DNA of 43,898 nucleotides from the NCBI GenBank assembly GCA_035362935.1, contig DAOSEC010000016.1, forward strand, positions 1 through 43,898. Reading direction: 5' to 3'. The stretch comes from DAOSEC01 sp035362935. GTDB taxonomy: Bacteria > Bacillota_I > Bacilli_A > ML615J-28 > CAG-313. Each line of letters starts with the position of its first letter. Within the stretch, counting starts at the first letter, position 1. A program made the position numbers and the translations under genes. The notes below the pieces were generated by a model. That model had not been told where the DNA came from and searched no databases. It saw only the letters and a list, made by a program, of their open reading frames with translations. Positions 15,811 through 26,188 of the stretch are shown here, one piece after another.

Positions 15811-18800
15811 ACATTGTCACCAGTTCCTAGTTGACCATGTGTATTGATTCCCCATGTATATACTTCATTATCGACCGTAAGAGCTACAACATGATTGTAA
15901 CTTGATTTACTCATTATAATACTTTCATTCGCGAAGTATGCAAGCTGCCATTTTGCATAAAGAGTTATATTACTAGCAGACATTGTTGTGAACACATAAG
16001 GTATTTCAAGCGATGAATCAATATACCAGTTTTCAAATGTGTAATCTTCTTTTACTGGACTTATTGGTGGATATACATCTGTACCATAATCTTGAACAAT
16101 GGATGAAACTGGACTTCCACCATTGCTTTCAAAACTAATTTCGTATTGATTAGCGATTAGCTTTCCGTACAAATCTAAATTGTTTGCAGGAACGACACTA
16201 TATGAACTTGGCATCGTATAATGAAAGTCAGTAAACCAACCACTAAATGTATATCCTAGTTGACTTACGGTTGGATAATTTATTGTAGTACCATAGTCTT
16301 CTTCAACTACTTGATATAAACTATATTTATATAACTGTGGATTGATGTGTGGATTATCATAATAATTGAAATTGCCTTTACCAAGATTGCTATTGCTATT
16401 TTCTCCCCATGTAATATGGCGGCCTTTGTTTGTAATTAAATATGTATTGCTATTTCCTAATTGGAGTAATTGAATAAATTCATTTTCTTCTAATAATAAA
16501 TTACTAGTAACATCAATCGGTGTCGATGCGTTATTTTGTGTACCATCTCCTAATTGACCGTAATTGTTATATCCCCATGACAAAATACGGTTAAATGATG
16601 TAATTGCGAAATTATGAAAACTGCCTTCAATAGATGTGATTTGTTCGCCTTCTAGTAAGTTAAGATTATCCGTAATTTTGGTTGGTGTTATGACTATTAA
16701 AGTAGTCCCATTACCTACTTGTCCAGCCCAGTTAGAACCCCAACCAAAAATATTACCCATGTTCGTTATTACATGTGTATGATAATAATGTACGTTTAGT
16801 TGGGTTACCATTTCATCTTCTGATAAGTCTATATAATTCGTAATATCCAATGGATAATTTACACTAGGTGGATAATAAGAGAACCCTTCTGATCCATTTC
16901 CAACACTATATTGATCATTGTATCCCCACATGAAAACTCGTCCTTGATTCGTTAGAGTTCCCACATTCATATAGCCAAACTGCGTTGATATAATTACTTC
17001 CTCAGATCTTAGGTTGAAATAAGATGTAATATCCAGTGGTATTAATTGATCACTACCTCCACCATTTCCAACAGTACCATAACTGTTCATCCCCCACAAA
17101 AACAATCTTCCTGCCGAGGTTAGAATACTTGTATTTTGAACCTTTGCATTAACCATTAAAACAGTTTCGTCATGTTGAAAATGAAACTGACCTGTTATGT
17201 CGATAGGTACGAACGAATCTTGGGTAGTACCATTTCCTAATTGACCTCTTCCATTGTAGCCAAACGTTAGAATTCGATTTTGTGATGTTAATAATATACA
17301 ATGTGTATCAGAACACGATGCATCGCTAATGACTTCATTTTCATTAAATGGAATTCGACTATTAAGTATGGTTGGAACTAAATATGTTGCATTTGTACCA
17401 CCTAAAAATTTACCAGAGTAATCAATACCCCAAATATACAATTTTCCACCTTCACTCAAAGCAATTCCACCAAATTGATCAATACCTAACTTTACAAATG
17501 TAATTGGAGTATCCGTTTGTAGCATATAAGATAATGTATATTGATTAATTGAATATTGTGCGTAGATGATTTTACTTTCTGTAATGTTGTTCAGTTCATG
17601 ACTCCATCCTAAAAAAGTATATCCAACCCTGGATGGATTATTCGGCGGAGTTACGTCTTCACCACTATGTGCACCTACCATTTTAATAAACGTTCCATCA
17701 TGATCGAAAAAGACAACAAAGTAATCACTTACACGCCATTTTGCATATACTGTCATATTGGTCTGTATCGGAGTGATGTTTGTGATTTTACCATCATTAA
17801 CTGTTAAACCTGAATACCAACCTTCAAATGTATAACCCATCTTGGTTGGAATTGGTAGGCTGATGGTGTTACTTGCTTCGATGAAAATGATTGGTTCATA
17901 CCCTTCTGGTAGTTCTCCTCCCATTGGGTTAAATGTAACCATATACATGGCTCGTTCACTAAGTAAACCATTGGCTAAATCATACATCCATTCTGATTCT
18001 GTTTTGGTATACTCTGGATGTTGTATTAAATAAAGTTGATAAGCAGATAAACCAGCTTCTCCCTGCGGACCAATTAATAATTCTAGTGAAACAAGATTGT
18101 TCCATTCAAGATCACTTTCATACTTCCATTGTATAAATCCTGTGCTAACGCGGAAGACTACTTGTTTTCCTGCATCGCCTGTATCACCTTTTGGCCCAGT
18201 CGGACCAATCAATGATTCCATTGATATCAGGTTGGTCCACTCAATGCCAAGTTCATATTTCCATTGAATATAACCACCTTGTACTTGTAACAATATAGCT
18301 TCAGCATTGTTCCCTGGATTACCTTGTTCCCCTTTTGGGCCAATTAATGATGCTATTTCGATCAGTGGTGTCCATAGAACATCACTTGTATACTTCCATT
18401 TGATGTATCCATCCAATACTTGTAATAATACTTCTTCTCCAGATGCTCCTGTCGCACCTGTTTCGCCAACCAATGTTGCGATTTCTATTAAATTTTCCCA
18501 TGTGACACTATTATCATATTTCCATTGAATGTATCCTCTATCCACCTGAAGGACAATTTGTGATCCATTCATACCGGGTTCCCCTTGAGGACCAACGAGT
18601 GACGTGAGTGATATTAATTGATTCCATACCAAATCACCAACATACTGCCATTCAATATTACCATTATACACTCTCATAATAAATTCTTTTCCAGAATCTC
18701 CCTTAGGTCCAATAAGCGTACTAATTTCAATTAAATTATTCCAGTCATAATCCCCTTCGTATTGCCACTGAATATAACCTCCTGCTACACGTAAAACAAC

Positions 18801-20075
18801 TTCTAAACCATCCATACCAGTAGCACCTGTTGGGCCAATCAAATCCATCAAGTCAACCAAAGGTTTAAATGAGTACTCATCACTATATTTCCAAGCAATC
18901 CAACCAGCATTCACTTGCATCACGATTTCTCTACCACTTGTACCTTGATCCCCCTTAGGACCAATGAGCGTTGAAATTGCAATTAAGTCTTGCCAAAGGG
19001 ATTCTCCAACATATTTCCATTGAATATAGCCATTTGCGACTTGCATAGTCACTTCTAACCCATCATTACCCGGATCTCCCTGTGGTCCAATTAACAAAGA
19101 TAATGCAAAGAGTTCCTTCCATTCTAGTTCATCTTCATATTTCCATGATAAAATCCCATCTTGAACATTTAACAAGATGTCGTTTGCATCCATTCCATCG
19201 TTTCCAACCACCAATCCAAGATCAATTGTCTCTTGATTCGAATAGGTAATAATTAAATGACCTAATTCGTTGATCACAGCTGATGTAATTCCTATTCCAT
19301 CGCTTCCAATAATGTTTCCAAGATTGGTTTCGGTTTGGTTTGTTTGTGTGATAATGAGTTCACCATTATCAGATATAGATATCGATAAAATACCAATACC
19401 ATCATTACCACTTGCACCTACAGGACCAGTTAAATCAGCCAATGCAATTAAGTTATTCCAGATAGTTTCCCCATTTAGTTGCCACTGGATATAACCATCT
19501 GAAATACGTAAACATGCATCCTTACCATTTGTTCCATCTTGTCCTTTTACGATTCCAGCATTTATTGTTTGACTATTTGAAAGGGTAAGAATTAAATATC
19601 CTTCGGGATTGACGGCTGCACTTACAATACTTACACCATCTTCCCCTTGAATTGATTCTAACCATTCCTCATAACTTCCTGTAATGAGTTCTTCCGCAAT
19701 TCCTTGGTTATAGATTGCGACAAGTTGCATCTGTAAAGTTGAACCTTTGATCGTAACAGTAAAGGTTGTTGTAGCAGTTTCGTACCTTGCTGTTATCATG
19801 TGTGTTCCAATCGTTTGAAGTTTTAGCAAATCTTCCACTGACAACATTGAAGGCATTAAACTGATACGAGATGCAGATCCATTTGACTTTCTTACAAGTA
19901 GTTGTATATTACTAATATCAAATTCATTTATATCTAAGTCGGATGCAATGGTTATTGGATCAACTTCGATAGAAATGACAAAAGGATCTGCAATTGGGTT
20001 GTCACAAGCCATCAAAAAAAAGGCTACCAACACAAAAACAAATCCTACAAGACTCTTGTGTAATGATTTTTTCAC
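15811..20075 (-). CDS. Giant surface lipoprotein: collagen-like units, InlB-type repeats and RCC1 propeller (N-terminal part)
   Basis: About 1420 residues before the gap. A lipobox LMAC (C24) ends the signal peptide, so the mature protein is lipid-anchored outside the cell. Residues ~30-110 form an Ig-like domain shared with the other lipoprotein of this window. Residues ~137-300 hold three DG-x-G-I-x-S type units; ~185-675 hold ten ~42-residue units (GYIQWKY...W..LI) separated by G-P-x-G-x-x-G collagen-like triplets. InlB/Listeria-Bacteroides-type repeats lie at ~711-845 and ~1275-1378, with seven RCC1 blades between them (~857-1262) and an eighth just before the gap. The start is GTG with GGGGTGAT upstream. 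Probably an adhesin or polymer-binding protein; this is inference. Confidence 0.85.
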
Positions 20076-20133
20076 TATATATCACCCCAGTGTTTTGAAA
20101 TCGATGCCAAAAACAACTTGCGGTTCTTATTTC

Positions 20134-20162
20134 ATATTACAACCTTTATAAATAAATGTCAA
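20134..20162 (-). promoter_or_regulatory. Predicted promoter of the giant lipoprotein gene
   Basis: TTGACA (20157-20162) and TAATAT (20134-20139) on the minus strand with 17 bases between them, about 60 bases before the GTG start. Confidence 0.65.
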
Positions 20163-20197
20163 TCATTCTTTTTCACTACAATGAAAAGAGTGAAAAC

Positions 20198-20227
20198 AAT
20201 AAAGTCAGAACGAGTTCTGACTTTATT
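20198..20227 (-). terminator. Terminator overlapping the end of the GNAT gene
   Basis: A perfect 14-bp stem (20198-20211 with 20214-20227, core AAAGTCAGAAC) with only two bases between the arms as written. The TAA stop of the GNAT gene (20223-20225) lies inside the stem. The T tract follows as TTGTTTTCAC on the minus strand, which is modest. Confidence 0.7.
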
Positions 20228-20978
20228 TCATCGTATGTTCTGCGTAACTTCCAATGATTTGAAAACCATGTTTCAAGTATAATTGTAGTGCTTTCGTATT
20301 GATACGTTCTACACGAATGAAGCATTCATTGTGTTTTGATAATACCTCATTTAATGCGTTTATTAGCAAAGATTTCCCTATTCCTTGGTTTTGGAACGAT
20401 GGACTCACCACAAGTTCAGCGATATAAGACCCATCTAATATATAAGATCCCACTAGTTCCCCATTAAAAAAGGCTGTTTTTGCTTCGTGAGTTCTTGCCT
20501 TTCTTACCAAATCTTGATTAAACGATAATCCCATTTGCGAATAAATTGTAGTGTGGTATGCCTCATCATAAAGATATGCAACCTGTTCAATATACCGTGG
20601 GGAATAATCTTCAATGATTAGGTTATTGATCATTGGTTGTTCCTTTGTTTGGGTTGCACGAAGTTGATACCCATGTTGATCAAGTCCAAACATATCATAA
20701 TTGATCCGTTTGATGGAACGGATGTTCTCGCCATATACGTTGATGCAATATTCCACCAAAAACTTACGCTCATCGATTGCTTGTTTGAAACAATCTAAAT
20801 ATGGATCGGTTTCAGAAGTAGTATAAGCATATACGATTTCAAGAAAATCATTCCACACACGAACGATAATAGCATCCTCGTGGTCAATATAAACTTCAAT
20901 TGATCCATGTAATGATGCATTTTTTACAAAGTCATATGCTTCTTTTGTGATGTGTTTTAGTAAATTCATGTGTTTCAT
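20223..20978 (-). CDS. GNAT-family N-acetyltransferase with N-terminal extension
   Basis: 251 residues. The C-terminal half (~120-250) is a GNAT domain: the acetyl-CoA-binding signature is LVVSPSFQNQGIGKSLL, and the final strands RINTKALQLYLKHGFQIIG fit motif B. The N-terminal ~110 residues are a separate segment I do not recognise. The acyl acceptor is unknown. The gene begins directly after the TAG stop of the upstream esterase-like gene, so the two are one transcription unit. A second Met four codons in is an alternative start. Confidence 0.78.
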   Translation of the reverse strand: MKHMNLLKHITKEAYDFVKNASLHGSIEVYIDHEDAIIVRVWNDFLEIVYAYTTSETDPYLDCFKQAIDERKFLVEYCINVYGENIRSIKRINYDMFGLDQHGYQLRATQTKEQPMINNLIIEDYSPRYIEQVAYLYDEAYHTTIYSQMGLSFNQDLVRKARTHEAKTAFFNGELVGSYILDGSYIAELVVSPSFQNQGIGKSLLINALNEVLSKHNECFIRVERINTKALQLYLKHGFQIIGSYAEHTMK

Positions 20979-21779
20979 CTAGCTCTTTTCCTTTCGAAAG
21001 AGTGTTAAAATTGCCTCAGGAAAGCGTTCTTTGTAAACAATTACATTTGCATTCTCACCATATCCAACTACAAATTTTAACTGTTTGCATTTTTTGTAAA
21101 GAATCGTATTTAGTTTTTTGGCCAAATAGATCGCATATTGGTTTTTCACCCAATTCGACGTCTCTTTTTCTGCGATGTAATGATAGATCGTTGCTTCTTC
21201 TGCGAGGATCAATTGCTCTGCTCGCAAATAGATTTCATTTGATATTAACCATAAAGGCATTGAAAACAATCCCACTTTTCCAAAGATGTGAGAATATTCA
21301 CTCAAGATGTACAAAGCAAAGATGGAACTATATCCAGCACCAATAATGCCAGTTGTTAAGAGATCTGGTTTGGTACGAAAACTTTTATCAATATCGGGTT
21401 TGATGCCATGAACTAATAGATTCGCAACTTCTTTTGCATTGCTGATGAATGGTTTGTTTTTATGAGCGGGGTCTGTAAAAATTCCTTGGTTGAGGTTGTG
21501 AACATAATCTTCAAGTTCAAAAGTATTATCTCCTTTTATAGAGACAACAATCATTGGTTCGATTAACTTGTTCTTTTTCATAATGTCCAAGCTAGACTTT
21601 ACATTCCAGTGCGTTAACTGTGTTGGATGCACATCAAAGAGGTGGTTCACACCAACCACATAAAGGACTGGATATCTTACCGTGTGTAACACATCATAAT
21701 CATCTGGAAGTAAAATACTAGCTGTAAAGGTTCGATTTAACCCATCAATTCTATATTCTTTTTCTATGATTTCAATCAC
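20979..21779 (-). CDS. Esterase-fold protein lacking the catalytic triad (putative pseudoenzyme)
   Basis: About 266 residues of the putative esterase (Fes/esterase D, alpha/beta hydrolase) fold, recognisable by RTFTASILLPDDYD...YPVLYVVG, IVVSIKGDN and the KERFPEAI C-terminal helix. The nucleophile elbow, normally G-x-S-x-G-G, reads TGIIGAGYSSIFALY, so the Ser position is Gly. The late loop that normally carries the catalytic His (G-x-H-x-x-x-x-W) reads VGYGENANVIVYKERF, without a His. The protein is probably not a hydrolase. The frame is open to an ATG at 21818, but a GTG at 21779 has GAGGG at ideal spacing and matches the expected domain start. Confidence 0.68.
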   Translation of the reverse strand: MIEIIEKEYRIDGLNRTFTASILLPDDYDVLHTVRYPVLYVVGVNHLFDVHPTQLTHWNVKSSLDIMKKNKLIEPMIVVSIKGDNTFELEDYVHNLNQGIFTDPAHKNKPFISNAKEVANLLVHGIKPDIDKSFRTKPDLLTTGIIGAGYSSIFALYILSEYSHIFGKVGLFSMPLWLISNEIYLRAEQLILAEEATIYHYIAEKETSNWVKNQYAIYLAKKLNTILYKKCKQLKFVVGYGENANVIVYKERFPEAILTLFRKEKS

Positions 21780-21824
21780 GAAAAATCCCTCATTTCTATT
21801 ACAATTCGTAACATTCATATATAT

Positions 21825-21830
21825 ATTATA
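21825..21830 (-). promoter_or_regulatory. Candidate -10 element for the esterase-like/GNAT unit
   Basis: A consensus TATAAT on the minus strand about 45 bases before the GTG start; no clear -35 is seen at 16-18 bases. Confidence 0.35.
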
Positions 21831-21927
21831 AACAATATTTCTTCATTTGAAAAGCAGTTTATTGTACATTCCTAATATGGTTCATTGAATATCAAGAAAT
21901 TTGCTTTAAAAGTTCCCACGTTTAGTG

Positions 21928-21933
21928 TATAAT
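21928..21933 (+). promoter_or_regulatory. Candidate -10 element of the aromatic amino acid operon
   Basis: TATAAT preceded by TG, 25 bases before the tyrA start. The -35 region is only TTTAAA (21905-21910) at 17 bases. No T-box, tryptophan or tyrosine leader structure is visible in the short space available. Confidence 0.45.
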
Positions 21934-21957
21934 TATTATAGAATAGGGGAGATGTTT

Positions 21958-22788
21958 ATGCAAATTGGAATCATAGGTTGTGGATTAATGGGAGGATCCT
22001 TTGCGAAAGCATTCAAAGCGATTGGTCATACCATTTACGGTTATGACATTGACCCCAACACCATTCGTTATGCGATTGAACATGGAATTATCGATAGTGG
22101 TTCGACATTCGCAAGTGATGTGTTGCCACATTCACATGTCGTATTTATCTGTTTAAATCCAGTAGATGCAATCAAATTTATCAAAGATAATATCAACCTA
22201 TTTGCCTTTCACACCATCATTACCGATATCGCAGGCATCAAATCCGAACTATATCAAGAAATCAAACCAATTCTAAGAGATGATTTGGATTTTATTCTAG
22301 GACACCCTATTGCAGGACGAGAAAGAAAGGGCATCACACATTCCGACCCTTCCATCTTCAAAGGTGCGAATTACGCACTTTGTCCAGTAGAATCCAATAA
22401 AAAAGCACATATTGAAGTGATTGAAGAGTTGATTCAAAACATCGGGTTTGGCCATATTGAACATGTAACGGTTGAAAAACACGATACACTCATTGCGTTT
22501 ACGTCTCAACTTACTCACCTAATCGCATTAGCAATCGTAAATGCTACCAGTGCGGATCCCCAAATGAAGCATATGATAGGCGATTCTTATAAAGATTTAA
22601 CGAGAATTGCGATGATCAATGAAACACTTTGGAGTGAACTTTTCTTAAAAAACAAAGATGCATTGCTTCACGCAATGGATTCGTTTATATCTGAATTAGA
22701 CCGATTTAAAAAAGCATTGCTTGACAACGATGATGCCACAATCAAACATCTGATGAAACAAGCAACAAAAAAACGAAGCAAACTGTAG
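21958..22788 (+). CDS. tyrA: Prephenate dehydrogenase
   Basis: NAD(P)-dependent oxidative decarboxylation of prephenate to 4-hydroxyphenylpyruvate, the tyrosine branch. The N-terminal Rossmann motif GCGLMGGSFAKAFK, DIAGIKSELY and the catalytic-region GHPIAGRERKGI are clear. The 276-residue length fits a TyrA without a chorismate mutase or ACT domain, so no built-in tyrosine feedback domain is seen. The frame is open from 21925; the ATG at 21958 is chosen because GGGGAG lies six bases upstream and the Rossmann strand begins at once. First gene of the aro operon; aroA follows after 10 bases. Confidence 0.9.
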   Translation: MQIGIIGCGLMGGSFAKAFKAIGHTIYGYDIDPNTIRYAIEHGIIDSGSTFASDVLPHSHVVFICLNPVDAIKFIKDNINLFAFHTIITDIAGIKSELYQEIKPILRDDLDFILGHPIAGRERKGITHSDPSIFKGANYALCPVESNKKAHIEVIEELIQNIGFGHIEHVTVEKHDTLIAFTSQLTHLIALAIVNATSADPQMKHMIGDSYKDLTRIAMINETLWSELFLKNKDALLHAMDSFISELDRFKKALLDNDDATIKHLMKQATKKRSKL

Positions 22789-22798
22789 GAGGAACCTA

Positions 22799-24079
22799 AT
22801 GGATGTATTAATCACGCCTAGCCCATTAAAAGGAACGATCAAAGTCCCCGCATCAAAAAGCATATTACACCGTGCCATCATTGCTGCTTCTATCTCAAAT
22901 GGAACATCAATTATTCGTAACATCAATTATTCGGATGATATTTTACGCACGATTGAAGCGATGAAGTCACTAGGTGTTACCTTTATCAGTGAAAACGACA
23001 CCTTAACGATTGTTGGGAACGATGCTTTTGAACTGTCGAACAACTTAATTGATTGTCATGAATCTGGATCTACCTTACGTTTCTTGATTCCTCTTCTTTC
23101 GCTTGCGAATGAAGCAGTCACGTTCACCGGTAGAGAATCGTTAATGAAACGACCACTTGCCTTATATAAATCAATTTTTACAAAACACAAGTCAACCTTT
23201 AAACACAATAAAAACAACGTGTTTATTGAAGGGGCATTACGTCCTGGAAAATATGTCGTACCAGGTAACATTAGTTCACAATTTATTACCGGTTTGATGT
23301 TGACGCTCCCTCTTCTATCCCGCTCTAGTACAATCATCGTAACCGAAAAGTTCGAGTCCAAACCTTATGTTGATTTAACAATTGATGTTTTATCCAAATT
23401 TGGTGTCACAATTGAAGAAGGCGATGACAATACCTATTACATCAAAGGAAGACAGTCTTACGTCGCAACCGATTTAACCATTGAAGGAGATTACTCGCAA
23501 GCAGCCTTCTTTATGGCAATGGGACTCTTCAATGACGAAATCAAAGTCTTAAATTTAGATCATAACTCCAAGCAAGGAGACAAAGAAATTGTGACAATCA
23601 TCAAAGATTTTGGTGGAAACATCACTGAAATTGAAGGAGGTTATCAAGTCACACGAAGTGAATTAACTTCTACCATTGTTGATATTGAACAATGTCCTGA
23701 TTTAGGTCCAATTTCTACTGCGATTGCGTGTTTAGCCGATGGAACTACCGATGTGAAAAACGCAGGACGTTTACGTATCAAAGAATCAGACCGTCTTGAA
23801 GCGATTCAAACCGCGATGAACGAGTTAGGTGGCTTTGTCTTAAGTGATGCTGACACATTAACGATTGGTGGAAAACCAAAACTAGATGGCGATGGTGATG
23901 TTGATAGTTTCAAAGATCACCGCATTGTCATGAGTGTAGCAAGCATTTCTACGATGTGTAAAAAACCATTCATCATCCGCGATGCCGATAGTATCAATAA
24001 AAGTTATCCAAGTTTCTTTGATGATTTTATCTCCTTAGGTGGTAATGTCAAATACATTAGTGGTGAAATCGATGAGTAA
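22799..24079 (+). CDS. aroA: 3-phosphoshikimate 1-carboxyvinyltransferase (EPSP synthase)
   Basis: Transfers enolpyruvyl from PEP to shikimate-3-phosphate. The 426-residue protein shows the two-domain EPSP pattern: ASKSILHRAIIAA near the N-terminus, ESGSTLRFLIPL, GNISSQFITGLMLTLP, GDYSQAAFF, LRIKESDRLEA and FKDHRIVMS. The ribosome site TAGGAGG overlaps the stop of tyrA. The last 8 bases overlap the start of aroB, so translation is coupled. Confidence 0.95.
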   Translation: MDVLITPSPLKGTIKVPASKSILHRAIIAASISNGTSIIRNINYSDDILRTIEAMKSLGVTFISENDTLTIVGNDAFELSNNLIDCHESGSTLRFLIPLLSLANEAVTFTGRESLMKRPLALYKSIFTKHKSTFKHNKNNVFIEGALRPGKYVVPGNISSQFITGLMLTLPLLSRSSTIIVTEKFESKPYVDLTIDVLSKFGVTIEEGDDNTYYIKGRQSYVATDLTIEGDYSQAAFFMAMGLFNDEIKVLNLDHNSKQGDKEIVTIIKDFGGNITEIEGGYQVTRSELTSTIVDIEQCPDLGPISTAIACLADGTTDVKNAGRLRIKESDRLEAIQTAMNELGGFVLSDADTLTIGGKPKLDGDGDVDSFKDHRIVMSVASISTMCKKPFIIRDADSINKSYPSFFDDFISLGGNVKYISGEIDE

Positions 24080-25079
24080 ACTAAGTGTCAAACTCATTCA
24101 GTCTACCTATGATATTTATATACAACAAGGAATCTTAGAGTTTGTTCAAAATTATATAGATGTCATGAAACCAACTCTTGTGGTAACCGATGATGTCGTA
24201 GCACCACTTTATTTAGAAAAACTATCTTCAAAAATTCCTACATTAAACTTTTACTCCTATATCATAAATCATGGAGAAACTTCAAAAACATTGGAAGAAG
24301 CCAAAGCAATCATCGACTATTTGATTCAAGAAAAATGCACAAAAGACATTCAAATCGTTGCTTTGGGCGGTGGAGTTGTTGGGGATTTGGCTGGATTTGT
24401 TGCGAGCATCTACCTACGTGGTGTTGACTTTATCCAAATTCCAACAACATTACTATCTCAAGTCGATTCTTCGATTGGTGGGAAAGTCGCAGTCAATGTT
24501 CCTACAATGAAAAATGCCGTAGGTTCCTTTTATCAACCAAAGCTTGTGCTAATCGACCCCTCTACACTTTCAACTCTTCCTCAAAAAGAAATCCGTAGTG
24601 GTATGGCTGAAATCATCAAGATTGCGGCTCTGTTAGACCAAAAATTCTTTTATGAACTAAAAGCAGGAATCAAGATAGAAGCAATTGAAGGGATTATCAC
24701 AAAAGCCTTAAAACTAAAAAAGAGAATCGTGGAAATGGACCCGTTTGATCAATCGATTCGCCAAATCTTGAACTTTGGTCATACGATTGGTCACGCGATT
24801 GAAGCACACTACAACTATAAAAAATACACCCACGGTGAAGCAGTCGCCATAGGAATGGTGAAAATCACCTCTAATCCAATCATCAAACAAGAGTTGATTG
24901 ACTGTTTGTTAAAATACAACCTACCAATCAATGATCCTTACAACGGAAAAGAACTATTTGACTATATATTAAAAGATAAAAAAGTATCGAACAAGTCAAT
25001 CAATGTCATTTTACTCGAAACAATCGGGTCTCATAAAATTGAGCGAATGAAACTAGTAGATTTCTTCAATCTACTATAA
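24072..25079 (+). CDS. aroB: 3-dehydroquinate synthase
   Basis: NAD- and metal-dependent cyclisation of DAHP to 3-dehydroquinate. Motifs include NHGETSKTLEEA, ALGGGVVGDLAGFVA, PTTLLSQVDSSIGGKVAVN, FGHTIGHAIEAHY and THGEAVAIGM, with the metal-binding Glu and His residues in these segments. The frame is open upstream, but the ATG at 24072 inside the aroA stop (ATGAGTAA) gives the normal start MSKLSVKL and 335 residues. Confidence 0.94.
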   Translation: MSKLSVKLIQSTYDIYIQQGILEFVQNYIDVMKPTLVVTDDVVAPLYLEKLSSKIPTLNFYSYIINHGETSKTLEEAKAIIDYLIQEKCTKDIQIVALGGGVVGDLAGFVASIYLRGVDFIQIPTTLLSQVDSSIGGKVAVNVPTMKNAVGSFYQPKLVLIDPSTLSTLPQKEIRSGMAEIIKIAALLDQKFFYELKAGIKIEAIEGIITKALKLKKRIVEMDPFDQSIRQILNFGHTIGHAIEAHYNYKKYTHGEAVAIGMVKITSNPIIKQELIDCLLKYNLPINDPYNGKELFDYILKDKKVSNKSINVILLETIGSHKIERMKLVDFFNLL

Positions 25080-25093
25080 TAAGGAGAAAACGT

Positions 25094-26188
25094 ATGAGTG
25101 TATTTGGACAAATCATTCAAATGAGTTTGTTTGGGGAATCCCATGGGGAAGCAATTGGTCTTACCATTAATGGGTTACCTGCAGGAATCAATTTAGATCT
25201 TGAGCTTATCAAAAAACGTCTCAATCAGCGCAGGTCAAAATCCGATCTCACAACACCAAGACAAGAAGCCGATCAATTTGAAATCATAAGTGGATATTTC
25301 AAGGGGTTTACCACAGGTACACCTCTTACCTTTTTGATTCCAAATACCGATAAACGTTCAAATGATTATGAACAAACCAAACATATTTTAAGGCCAAGTC
25401 ACGCCGATTACACCGGTCATATGCGCTATGGTGGATTTCATGATTACCGCGGTGGAGGGCACTTCTCTGGTCGATTAACTGCCTTAATGGTCATCATGGG
25501 AGCAATCGCCGAACAAATCTTAAGTAAAAAACATATCTTAGTTGCCTCTCATTTGGCATCAATTGGTGAGATTCTTGATCAACCTTTTCATACAACCATG
25601 ATTAACTTTGGATTAATCAACAAACTAATGGGTTGTGATATACCAGTAATCGATCAAACACAAAAAGAACGGATGTTACAACTCGTTGAACTGATGAAAG
25701 ACAAACACGATTCGGTTGGTGGAGTGATAGAAACAATTGTGTTAAACTTACCAGCTGGATATGGAGACCCCATCTTTGATAGCATTGAATCGATTCTTGC
25801 CCACCTAATGTTTAGTGTACCCGCAGTAAAAGGAGTTGAATTTGGAAAAGGATTTGCGATTACGAACCTTTTTGGTTCCGAAGCAAACGATGAGTTTATC
25901 CTAGACAACGGAATCATCAAAACAAAATCGAACCACAGTGGTGGAATCAACGGAGGTATCTCAAACGGGATGCCGATCCTAATGAAAACTGCCATCAAAC
26001 CTACTTCTTCGATTGCAAAACCTCAAGGGAGTGTCCATTTACAAGACTTAACCGAAACGAGATTAGAAATTACTGGTAGACATGACCCATGCATTGCCTT
26101 ACGTGCGATTCATGTCATCAATGCTATGGTACAATACGGAATCTTAGAGACGATTTCAAGAAAGGACGGAACCTCATGGATGATCTAA
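25094..26188 (+). CDS. aroC: Chorismate synthase
   Basis: FMN-dependent trans-elimination of EPSP to chorismate. The signatures FGESHGEAIGLTINGLPAG, RPSHADYTGHMRYGGFHDYRGGGHFSGR, NHSGGINGGISNGMPI and RHDPCIALRAIHV are all present over 364 residues, the usual length. AAGGAG precedes the ATG. The final codons contain the start of the chorismate mutase gene. Confidence 0.95.
   Translation: MSVFGQIIQMSLFGESHGEAIGLTINGLPAGINLDLELIKKRLNQRRSKSDLTTPRQEADQFEIISGYFKGFTTGTPLTFLIPNTDKRSNDYEQTKHILRPSHADYTGHMRYGGFHDYRGGGHFSGRLTALMVIMGAIAEQILSKKHILVASHLASIGEILDQPFHTTMINFGLINKLMGCDIPVIDQTQKERMLQLVELMKDKHDSVGGVIETIVLNLPAGYGDPIFDSIESILAHLMFSVPAVKGVEFGKGFAITNLFGSEANDEFILDNGIIKTKSNHSGGINGGISNGMPILMKTAIKPTSSIAKPQGSVHLQDLTETRLEITGRHDPCIALRAIHVINAMVQYGILETISRKDGTSWMI

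Noticed and set aside
15774..15820. Apparent overlap and frame change of two large ORFs as a programmed frameshift
   Set aside because: The 10-N assembly gap lies exactly there; its real length is unknown, so the frame change is not evidence of frameshifting.
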